Origin: Rhodanobacter lindaniclasticus | GTDB taxonomy: Bacteria > Pseudomonadota > Gammaproteobacteria > Xanthomonadales > Rhodanobacteraceae | Length of the DNA: 36,101 bases | NCBI RefSeq assembly: GCF_004799035.1 | Contig: NZ_MWIO01000047.1 | Coordinates: 1-36,101, forward strand | Direction: 5' to 3' | Shown: positions 29,471 to 36,101 of the stretch, in pieces | How the letters are laid out: the number at the start of each line of letters is the position of its first letter | Position numbering within the stretch: the stretch's first letter is position 1 | The notes under the pieces: generated by a model | What the model was told of the DNA's origin: nothing | Databases searched by the model: none | Seen by the model: the letters and a program-made list of their open reading frames with translations, nothing else | Made by a program: the position numbers and the translations under genes

Positions 29471-31192
29471 TCACGGCGTGCCTTGCAGGCGTGCGGCGAG
29501 ATCGATCACGCGCGGATGATTGGGTGCCAGCTTGCGTGCGCGCGCCAGCGACTGGCCGGCACCGATGCGGTCGCCGCCATCGAGCTGCTGCTGGGCACGG
29601 TCGACCCAGGCGCTGGCCAGCTGGTTGCTCAGCCCCAACTGCGCCGGATCGCCCGGCGCCAATTCGGCCAGGTTGGCCAGCATGTCGTCGGCCTGTTTCA
29701 GCTGGCCGGCCCCGAGGGCCTGCCTGAACAACTGTTCCACCCTGCCCGGCAAGGCCTGCAGACCCTGCCGCGCGAGCACGTCGTTGCCGTCGATCGCCAG
29801 CGCGCTGCGATACAGGTCGTATGCGCTGTCGCCCGGCGGCATCATGATGTTGCCGCTGGCGGTGGCTTGCTGCGCACGCTGCACCAGTTGGGCCACGGCG
29901 GCGCTTTGCTGCGGCGACAGCGCGGCGGCGACCACCGGGGCCTCGTCGGCCGCCGGCTTCGTCTTGGCAGGCTCTGCCGTGGACGGCTTGCCCACGGGCG
30001 GCTTGCTCGCCGGCGGACTGCTCTGCAGCCGCGCGCGTGCGGCGGCCAGATCGGCCGACTTCGGCGCCAGCGCGCTCGCCTGTTCGAGCAACCGGGCGGC
30101 TTGCTCCCGGTCGCCGGCATCCATCGCCGCATTGGCCTGCACGGTGAGCGCCTGCGCCACGTCGCCCAGCCCCGCCTTGGCCTCGTTGCTGTCCGGATCC
30201 AGCGCCAGCGCGGCCTTGAAATGCGCCAGCGCGGTGTCGTCGCCGGAGCCGGCGATGCGACCATCGCGCAAGGCCTCGCGCCCCTGTTCGATGGCGCTTT
30301 TCAGCGCGCTGTCCTGTTGCTGGCGACGTTGCGCCTGCAGCGCGCGCAGCGCCGGCAACGAACCGTTGTTCGGCCGCAACGCGGCGATCTGCAGCACCAG
30401 CGGATCGGCCTTGGCCAAGTCGCCCGCTTCCAGCGCATCGTGTGCCTGCACCGCCAGCGCGTTGGCCACCTGGTCCAGCCCGTGTGCGGCCACCGCGTTG
30501 CCTGGGTCTGCGCGCAACACGCGCTGATAGAGCGCGCCGGCGCCGTCGGCACCCTCCAGCTTGCCTTGCGCCAGCGCCTGCTTGGCCTGGTCGACCAAGT
30601 CGCCGGTGTGCACCTGGCCCGCCTGCGCCTGGCGGATGAGCATGTCGAGGCGATCCACGTCACGCCCGCCACCGAGCAGTTCGCGCGCGACCGTGGCGCG
30701 CTGGGTGGCCTCATCCAGGCGGCCTGCCTGCAGCGCGGCATCGGCTTGCGACAACTCGGCCTGGCCGACCTGGCGCAGCCCGGCGCGGGCGCGATCGTTG
30801 TCCGGCTCGCTGGCGGCCACCTGCTGGAACAGTTCGCGCGCGCTGGTGCCGTCCTCGCCATCCAGGTGGCCCGCATCCAGCGCCTGCTGCGCCTGCGCCA
30901 GCACGCTGTTGAGGTCGGTGCGCGGCAGCATGCCGCGCAGCCGGTTCTGGCTGAGCCAGAGCGCCGCGCCGAGCGCGACGACCAGCAGGATCAATATCGG
31001 CAACATCCAGCCGCGACGCCCGCGCGATGCCGCGGTGCGGATCCCGCGAGCCCGACGCCGTTCCGCGGTGACCCGCGGCAGGCCATCGGCAGCGGACGCG
31101 CGCGGCTTGCCTTCCACCTGATCGAGGTCGCCCAAGGTGGGCTCGCTCCGGTTCGGTGGCCGGGCATCATGCGGGTTGCGGCGACTGCTCAT
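29471..31192 (-). CDS. Membrane-anchored TPR-like repeat protein
   Basis: A 573-residue protein with an arginine-rich cytoplasmic N terminus (about 1-60), one membrane helix at about 62-82 (MLPILILLVVALGAALWLS) and a long extracytoplasmic region made of alanine-rich helical pairs. The repeats, such as LAQAQQALDAGHLDG, QADAALQAGRLDEATQRA, VQAHDALEAGDLAKAD and VQANAAMDAGDREQAARLLE, follow the TPR pattern. A Pro/Lys/Ala linker (about 385-410) breaks them in two blocks. I chose the ATG at 31192 over 31231 because the first gives a compact start (MSSRRNPHDARPP). It probably acts as a periplasmic scaffold. It lies upstream of the epimerase gene. No specific partner can be named. Confidence 0.8.
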   Translation of the reverse strand: MSSRRNPHDARPPNRSEPTLGDLDQVEGKPRASAADGLPRVTAERRRARGIRTAASRGRRGWMLPILILLVVALGAALWLSQNRLRGMLPRTDLNSVLAQAQQALDAGHLDGEDGTSARELFQQVAASEPDNDRARAGLRQVGQAELSQADAALQAGRLDEATQRATVARELLGGGRDVDRLDMLIRQAQAGQVHTGDLVDQAKQALAQGKLEGADGAGALYQRVLRADPGNAVAAHGLDQVANALAVQAHDALEAGDLAKADPLVLQIAALRPNNGSLPALRALQAQRRQQQDSALKSAIEQGREALRDGRIAGSGDDTALAHFKAALALDPDSNEAKAGLGDVAQALTVQANAAMDAGDREQAARLLEQASALAPKSADLAAARARLQSSPPASKPPVGKPSTAEPAKTKPAADEAPVVAAALSPQQSAAVAQLVQRAQQATASGNIMMPPGDSAYDLYRSALAIDGNDVLARQGLQALPGRVEQLFRQALGAGQLKQADDMLANLAELAPGDPAQLGLSNQLASAWVDRAQQQLDGGDRIGAGQSLARARKLAPNHPRVIDLAARLQGTP

Positions 31193-31297
31193 GATTCGGG
31201 GCACTGGCGATAAGCGGTCGCAGCTTAACATCGCGCGATCGGGCGGCCCGGCCTGGGCGGTATCGGCGTTCAGCGTCCAGCGCTGCTGGCGAGGGCG

Positions 31298-31326
31298 GCG
31301 CGGCGCCCGGCAACCCGGCGCCGCGC
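31298..31326 (-). terminator. Hairpin at the end of relA
   Basis: GCGCGGCGCC (31298-31307) and GGCGCCGCGC (31317-31326) pair over 10 bp with a 9-base loop. The second arm reaches the relA stop codon, so it forms directly at the end of the message. No T-tract follows. Confidence 0.55.
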
Positions 31327-33449
31327 TAGGCGCTGACGCGGCGCACTTCGGTGACGTTGGGCAGTGCCAGCAGCTTGCCCAGCAGGGTCGACAGCTGTTC
31401 GAAATCGCGCACGCGCAAGGTGTAGCGCATCTCCACCTCGCCAGTCTGCGGGCGCGAGCGGCTGGACGAGGCGATGATGTGGGTGCCGGCGTTGCTGATG
31501 AGGTTGGTGACGTCCTTCTGCAGCTCCTTGCGATCGTAGCCGCGCAGTTCGATGTCCACCTCGTAGGCCTGGCTGACGGCGTGGCCCCAGCTCACGTCGA
31601 TCACCCGGTCCGGGTCGCGCCGCGCCAGCCGCGCCAGGCTGCCGCAATCGGCGCGATGCACGGAGACGCCGCGACCCTTGGTGATGTAGCCGCGCACCGT
31701 GTCGCCCGGCAGTGGCTGGCAGCAGCGCGCCAGGGTGGTGAGCAGGTTGCCGACGCCTTCGATGCTCAGCGCGCCGTGGTCCAGCGTGGTGGGCCGCGCC
31801 GGCGGCGGTGCCGGCGCCGGGGGCGGCGGTTGCGCAGCCTCCTGCAGCACGCGGGCGATCTGGCCGGGAGTGACCTCGCCCAGCGCCAGCGCGATCAGCA
31901 GCTCGTCCTGCGTCTGCAGGTGGAATTGCGCGGGCAGCTTGCCGATGTCGGCGGCGGGCAGCGCCAGGCGTTTCAGCTCGCGCTCGAGCATGGCGCGGCC
32001 GACGCCGAGGTTGGCGTCGTGCGCGATACGGCGGAACCACGCGCGCACCTTGTCCTTCGCCCGCGCGGTGTTGAGGTAGCCGTGATGCGGCGAGAGCCAG
32101 TCGCGGCTGGGTTCGGCGACCTTGGTGGTGAGGATCTCCACGCGGTCGCCGCTCTGCGGCTGGAAGGTCAGCGGCACGATGCGGCCGTTGACCTTGGCGC
32201 CGCGGCAGCGGTGACCTACCTCGGTGTGCACCAGGTAGGCGAAATCCAGCACGGTGGCGCCGCGCGCCAGGTCGAACACCTCGCCCTTGGGGGTGAGCAG
32301 GTAGACACGGTCTTCCAGCAGCTCGGTCTGCAGCTCGGCGGCGAGGTTGCTGTCGTCGCCGCTGCGCGGCTCCAGCAGCTTGCGCATCCAGGCAATCTTG
32401 GCCTCGAACTCGGCGTCGCTGCCGCCGCCCTCCTTGTAGCGCCAGTGCGCGGCCACGCCCAGTTCGTTGGCGCGATGCATGGCGTGGGTGCGGATCTGCA
32501 CCTCCAGCGTCTTGCCGGCCGGGCCGACCACGGCGGTGTGCAGCGACTGGTAGCCGTTCGGCTTGGGTCGCGCGATGTAGTCGTCGAACTCGTTCGGCAA
32601 GTGCGGCCACAGCCCGTGCACGACGCCCAGCGCGGCGTAGCAGTCGGCGATGCTGTCGACCAGCACGCGCACCGCGCGGATATCGTAGAGGTCGGAAAAA
32701 TCCAGCGACTTGCGCTGCATCTTTTTCCAGATCGAATAGATGTGCTTGGGCCGCCCCGCCAGCTCGGCGTGCAGGCCGGCGGCGTCCAGCGCCTGTTGCA
32801 GCTCGTCCAGCGACTGGCGGATGAATGCCTCGCGATCGACGCGGCGCTCGTCGAGCAGTTTCGCGATGCGGCGATAGGTGTCCGGCTGCAGGTAGCGGAA
32901 CGCCAGGTCTTCCAGCTCCCACTTCAACTGCCAGATGCCGAGCCGGTTGGCCAGCGGGGCATGGATGTCGCGGCTCAACCGCGCCAGCGCGGCGGCCTGC
33001 TCGGGTGGCAGCGATACCGCGGCGCGCATCCGCGCGAGCTGGCGCGCCAGCAGCACGAACACCACGCGCAGGTCGCGCACGATCGCCAGCAACAGCCGGC
33101 GCAGGCCTTCGTTGGCGCCGCCGGGTGCGCGCTGCGCGTGCAACGCCCACACCTGTTCGGCGGCCTGCTGGCCGGCCACCAGACGCTGCACGTCCGCCGG
33201 CAGACCGGGGCAGCGTGCCGCCCACGCCGCGGGATCGACGCGCGCCACCTCGAACCACAACGCCGCCGCCTGGGTCGGCGCATCGCAACCGAGCATGCCG
33301 AGCAGGTCGAGGGTGTCGCCGCATTCGGCCTGGTTGACCGGGCGCCCGGCGCAGGCTTCCAGCGCGTCGGCGAGCACCGGCGGCAAGGTGCCCGCACGCG
33401 CGCGCCACGACTCCAGCTTGCCGGCTTCGGGGGGCGCGGAGCGAACCAT
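31326..33449 (-). CDS. relA: GTP pyrophosphokinase RelA ((p)ppGpp synthetase I)
   Basis: The ribosome-associated stringent-response synthetase, 707 residues. It transfers pyrophosphate from ATP to GDP/GTP when uncharged tRNA enters the ribosome. Order: degenerate N-terminal hydrolase domain (no HD pair), with HAPLANRLGIWQLKWELEDL at about 187-206; the synthetase domain with FSDLYDIRAVRVLVDS, RPKPNGYQSLHTAVVGP and LEVQIRTHAMH; TGS domain (VYLLTPKGEVFDLARGATVLDFAYLVH); the zinc-finger part with RCCQPLPGD; and a C-terminal ACT/RRM. These features separate it from the bifunctional SpoT. The ATG at 33449 has GAGGAAG upstream and gives the usual length for this group. Confidence 0.95.
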   Translation of the reverse strand: MVRSAPPEAGKLESWRARAGTLPPVLADALEACAGRPVNQAECGDTLDLLGMLGCDAPTQAAALWFEVARVDPAAWAARCPGLPADVQRLVAGQQAAEQVWALHAQRAPGGANEGLRRLLLAIVRDLRVVFVLLARQLARMRAAVSLPPEQAAALARLSRDIHAPLANRLGIWQLKWELEDLAFRYLQPDTYRRIAKLLDERRVDREAFIRQSLDELQQALDAAGLHAELAGRPKHIYSIWKKMQRKSLDFSDLYDIRAVRVLVDSIADCYAALGVVHGLWPHLPNEFDDYIARPKPNGYQSLHTAVVGPAGKTLEVQIRTHAMHRANELGVAAHWRYKEGGGSDAEFEAKIAWMRKLLEPRSGDDSNLAAELQTELLEDRVYLLTPKGEVFDLARGATVLDFAYLVHTEVGHRCRGAKVNGRIVPLTFQPQSGDRVEILTTKVAEPSRDWLSPHHGYLNTARAKDKVRAWFRRIAHDANLGVGRAMLERELKRLALPAADIGKLPAQFHLQTQDELLIALALGEVTPGQIARVLQEAAQPPPPAPAPPPARPTTLDHGALSIEGVGNLLTTLARCCQPLPGDTVRGYITKGRGVSVHRADCGSLARLARRDPDRVIDVSWGHAVSQAYEVDIELRGYDRKELQKDVTNLISNAGTHIIASSSRSRPQTGEVEMRYTLRVRDFEQLSTLLGKLLALPNVTEVRRVSA

Positions 33450-33561
33450 CGGTGGAATCTTCCTCGCTGCAATCAGTGCATCGGTTATTGCCACGGCGAA
33501 CACCGCGGGGCATGCTTGACCGCATGCCGCCGGCGTCTTGCCGCAGCCATGGATCCGATCG

Positions 33562-34086
33562 ATGAAAGCATACCTGTTCCTGCCACTCGCCCTGTTGTTC
33601 TCGCCCCTGGCCATCGCGCCGCTGCACGCGCAGCAGGCCGTCTCGCTGGAACAGCAGATGGGCAAGAAGGAGTTCACGCAAGCGGGGCTGAGCAAGCTGA
33701 CGCCGGCCGAACTGCAAAGCCTGCAGCGGTGGCTGGCGCTTCATGCCAGCGAGCTGGCAGCCTCGGTGCCCGCCTCGGAGGAGACCTCGGCGGCGGCGGC
33801 CGCGGCCAAGTCGCCCGGCCCGTTCGGCCACAAGGCTGAAGCGCCCAAGGTCAAGCGCAACGACAGCATCACCAGCCGCATCGCCGGCGAATTCCGCGGC
33901 TGGCAGCACGGCACCACGCTGACTCTGCAGAATGGCCAGCGTTGGCGGGTGAAGGATGACAGCACGCTGGTCGTGCCCGAATCGCTGACCAGCCCGGTGG
34001 TGTTCGTGAAGCCGGGCTTCCTCGGCAGCTGGCTGCTGCGCGTGCAGGGCTACAACACCACCGCACGGGTCGAGCCGGCCAACTGA
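33562..34086 (+). CDS. Small exported protein of unknown function, 174 residues
   Basis: No family is recognised with confidence. Residues 1-23 form a signal peptide (MKAYLFLPLALLFSPLAIAP, cleavage likely after LHA before QQAVSLEQ). The N-terminal mature part (EQQMGKKEFTQAGLSKLTPAELQSLQRWL) is helical. After an alanine-rich linker a beta part follows, with RIAGEFRGWQHGTTLTLQNG and QRWRVKDDSTLVV, and it ends LGSWLLRVQGYN. This LQNGQxWR pattern recurs in small xanthomonad periplasmic proteins that I cannot name. The ATG at 33562 gives the signal peptide. It is divergent from relA and convergent with hrpA. Confidence 0.82.
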   Translation: MKAYLFLPLALLFSPLAIAPLHAQQAVSLEQQMGKKEFTQAGLSKLTPAELQSLQRWLALHASELAASVPASEETSAAAAAAKSPGPFGHKAEAPKVKRNDSITSRIAGEFRGWQHGTTLTLQNGQRWRVKDDSTLVVPESLTSPVVFVKPGFLGSWLLRVQGYNTTARVEPAN

Positions 34087-34114
34087 CCGCCCGCTTCGCT
34101 CGGCGCAACGACGC

Positions 34115-36101
34115 TCAATCCAGCGCAGCCAGCGCCTTCGCCAGCCGCTTGGCCGACACCGGTTCGGCGGTCTTCAACTCCTGCGCGAACAGCGACACGC
34201 GCCATTCCTCGATCAGCCAGCGCAGCTCGGCCAGCGCCGCGGGATCGGTGCCGGCAGCGCGCTGCTGCAGGTACGCGCGCCAGTACGGCAACACTTGCAG
34301 CATGCGCTGCTGATCCTTCGCCGGATCCTGGCGCAGGCGTTCGCCACGCAGGCGCATCGCCCTGAGGTAGCGCGGGTAATGCGTCAGTCGCGCCAGCGGC
34401 AGGTCGCGCAGGAAGCCGGGCACGAGCAGCGCATCGAACTGCTCACGCAGGTCGTCGTAGCTGGCGCGGGCGAAGCCGAGCAGCGGCGGCTCCAGCCAGG
34501 GCTTCGTCTCGGCCTGCGCCTCGATGATCGGTTCGGCCAGCTTGAGCCGTTCGACGCCGGCACCGAACAGCTCGCGCGAGCATTGCGTACGCAACACCTC
34601 GAACGCGCCGGCGGTGCGCACGTCCAGTGCATGGCGTTCCAGCAGATCGCTGAAGCCACCTTCGAGCAGGTCTTCGCGCAGGCCGTCGACGCCGCCGAGC
34701 GGCGCGTACTTCAGGGCCAGCGCGTTGCCGATCGGCAGCCGGCGACGCGCCTGCTTCGCCTCGCTGGCCAGCGCATTGCGCAGCAGCCGCACCACGCCCT
34801 GCCTGTGGGCGGCACGCGCTTCATCAGCGCGCTCGAACACGCGCAAGGCCACCGTCTCGCCCAGGTCGACCAGGGCCGGAAACGCGGTGAGGCCGGCGTC
34901 GGAACGCACCTGCGCTGGGATCTCCTCGAAATCCCAGCTGGCCACGTGCTCGCGGGTCAGTTCGATGTCGGTCTTGCGCGAGAACGCCTCGCGTGCCTGG
35001 CCTTCCCACTGCCCGCGCAAGGCGGCCAGGTCGCGGCCGCTGGCCAGCGTCCTGCCGCGCTCGTCGTGCAGGCGATAACGCATCAGGAAGTGCGGCGGCA
35101 GTTCGATGCCGGCAAATTCGCCGGCGCCGATGTCGACACCGGTCGTGCGTTTCAGGAACGCGGCCAGCACCTTGACCAGCGACTCGTCGCGGGGCGATTC
35201 CGCCTCGACGAAGGCGCGGGCGAAATCCGGCGCGGGCACGAAGTTGCGGCGCAGCGCCTTCGGCAGGCCGCGGATCAGTTCGGCCACCTTGTCCGCCAGC
35301 AGGCCCGGCACCAGCCATTGGCAACGCGCCGCGGGCAGCGCGTTCAGCATCGCCAGCGGCAATTGAAGGGTCACTCCGTCGGCCTCGTCGCCGGGGACGA
35401 AGCGGTATTCCAGCCTGTATTTCTGCGGCGGCATTTCGAGCGCGGCGGGGAAGGCCTTCGCGTCGAGCCCGGCGCCACCGGCCATCACGTCATCCAGCGA
35501 CCAGCGCAACGCGGCCTGCTCGGCGGGACGCGCCTTGCGATACCACGCATCCAGCGCGCGGCTGCTGGCGATGTCTTGCGGCAACTTGCCCTCGAAGAAC
35601 GCGACCAGCTCGTCTTCGTGGCGGATCAGCCCTTCGCGGCGTTGCTTCGCCTCGATGCCCTGCGCCTCTTCCAGCACCCGCAGGTTGGCGCGCACGAAAT
35701 CCGCCTTGGTGTCGATGTCGCCGCGTACCAGCGCCTCACGCAGGAAGATCGCATGCGCCAGCGCCGGGTCCTGCTGCTGGAACGTGACCGGCCGCTTCTC
35801 CACCAGCACCAGGCCGAACAGGCTGACCTGCTCGTACGCCACCACGCAGCCGCGCTTCTTCGACCAGTGCGCCTCGCGACAACTCGTGCGCAGCAGGTGC
35901 GCCGCCTGCTGCTCGATCCACAGCGGTTCCACCCGCGCGTTCGCCATGCCCCACACGCGCCCGCCCACGTCGAGGATCTGCGCGGAGAAGATCCAGTTCG
36001 GCGGCGCCTTCGACAGGGCCGAGCCCGGAAAGACCTGGAACTTGCGCTCGCGGGTGCTCTGGTAGATGCCTTTTTCGTCCTTGCGGCCGACCTGGGTCGG
36101 C
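34115..36101 (-). CDS. hrpA: ATP-dependent RNA helicase HrpA, C-terminal part (cut by the window)
   Basis: The reading frame stays open to the last base. This is the C-terminal half (about 660 residues) of HrpA, a DEAH-box RNA helicase of about 1300 residues that in E. coli rescues stalled ribosomes and acts on fimbrial mRNA. The helicase core and Walker motifs lie outside the window. Visible features are RKDEKGIYQSTRERKFQVFP, then WIFSAQILDVGGRVWGMANA, the LFGLVLVEKRPVTF segment, and the DUF3418 region with WLIEEWRVSLFAQELKT at the end. Any internal start, such as at 35968, would be artificial because homologous sequence continues upstream. The gene is convergent with the small exported protein gene, 28 bases away. 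Confidence 0.93.
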   Translation of the reverse strand, partial: PTQVGRKDEKGIYQSTRERKFQVFPGSALSKAPPNWIFSAQILDVGGRVWGMANARVEPLWIEQQAAHLLRTSCREAHWSKKRGCVVAYEQVSLFGLVLVEKRPVTFQQQDPALAHAIFLREALVRGDIDTKADFVRANLRVLEEAQGIEAKQRREGLIRHEDELVAFFEGKLPQDIASSRALDAWYRKARPAEQAALRWSLDDVMAGGAGLDAKAFPAALEMPPQKYRLEYRFVPGDEADGVTLQLPLAMLNALPAARCQWLVPGLLADKVAELIRGLPKALRRNFVPAPDFARAFVEAESPRDESLVKVLAAFLKRTTGVDIGAGEFAGIELPPHFLMRYRLHDERGRTLASGRDLAALRGQWEGQAREAFSRKTDIELTREHVASWDFEEIPAQVRSDAGLTAFPALVDLGETVALRVFERADEARAAHRQGVVRLLRNALASEAKQARRRLPIGNALALKYAPLGGVDGLREDLLEGGFSDLLERHALDVRTAGAFEVLRTQCSRELFGAGVERLKLAEPIIEAQAETKPWLEPPLLGFARASYDDLREQFDALLVPGFLRDLPLARLTHYPRYLRAMRLRGERLRQDPAKDQQRMLQVLPYWRAYLQQRAAGTDPAALAELRWLIEEWRVSLFAQELKTAEPVSAKRLAKALAALD

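Noticed and set aside
31137..33839. A plus-strand open frame of about 900 codons opposite relA
   Set aside because: It is a shadow of relA, whose domains are complete and ordered; no ribosome-binding site or known motif supports it.
34115..35968. A separate 617-residue protein starting at 35968
   Set aside because: Homologous HrpA sequence continues in the same frame to the window edge, so this is the C-terminal part of a longer protein.
1..36101. tRNA, rRNA, CRISPR arrays, integrases or insertion sequences
   Set aside because: I looked for cloverleaf-like sequence with GTTCGA-type T-loops, regularly spaced repeats and transposase motifs, and saw none that could be supported by eye.

Overview
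The window is high-GC, densely packed bacterial chromosome. It looks like a gammaproteobacterium of the Xanthomonadales/Lysobacterales, most plausibly Rhodanobacteraceae (Rhodanobacter/Dyella type). This is inferred from the G/C-rich third codon positions, the gene families present (xanthomonad-style RelA, PBP1b, HrpA with its C-terminal domain, a sedolisin peptidase, DmeR/DmeF) and the GTAG-headed REP pair. No species is claimed. No rRNA, tRNA, CRISPR array, prophage or complete insertion sequence was seen.

Layout. Positions 1-60 are one perfect 60-bp palindrome at the very edge of the sequence, probably a fold-back artefact that truncates a YeiH-family transporter. Then follow a DoxX-like membrane protein, a secreted 255-residue protein of unknown function, tsaB (tRNA t6A synthesis) overlapping creD, and a BtuF-like protein without a signal peptide. 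From 5.6 to 8.6 kb a minus-strand cluster (NAD(P)-binding oxidoreductase, DoxX, extradiol dioxygenase) is divergent from a LysR regulator; the gap between them carries a clear inverted repeat. From 8.6 to 14.6 kb come a small NTF2/SnoaL-like protein, a large unrecognised 737-residue protein, an MFS transporter and an unrecognised 388-residue protein. From 14.7 to 18 kb lie a secreted sedolisin (S53) peptidase and a divergent nickel/cobalt efflux pair (RcnR/DmeR-type repressor and CDF transporter) with its operator between them.

The stretch from 18 to 21.3 kb is a decayed zone. It holds a pirin pseudogene with a lost start codon, three amber codons and a frameshift, a roughly 90-bp doxX remnant, and a truncated copy of the small NTF2-like gene. 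Around and within it is an apparently intact three-gene operon for a lipoprotein, an ECF sigma factor and a small membrane protein. Each remnant resembles a family seen in, or typical of, the intact 5.6-9 kb region. An intergenic repeat present three times (about 9.05, 17.98 and 21.25 kb) links the two regions.

From 21.3 kb onward the content is mostly housekeeping: a beta-class GST, a VOC protein, a GTAG REP pair that supplies the stop codon of a YoaA/DinG-type helicase, a peroxiredoxin-like protein, a MAPEG protein, a lipoprotein with TPR-like repeats downstream of PBP1b, an SDR epimerase, a membrane-anchored TPR-like protein, RelA, a small exported protein and the C-terminal part of HrpA, which runs off the end.
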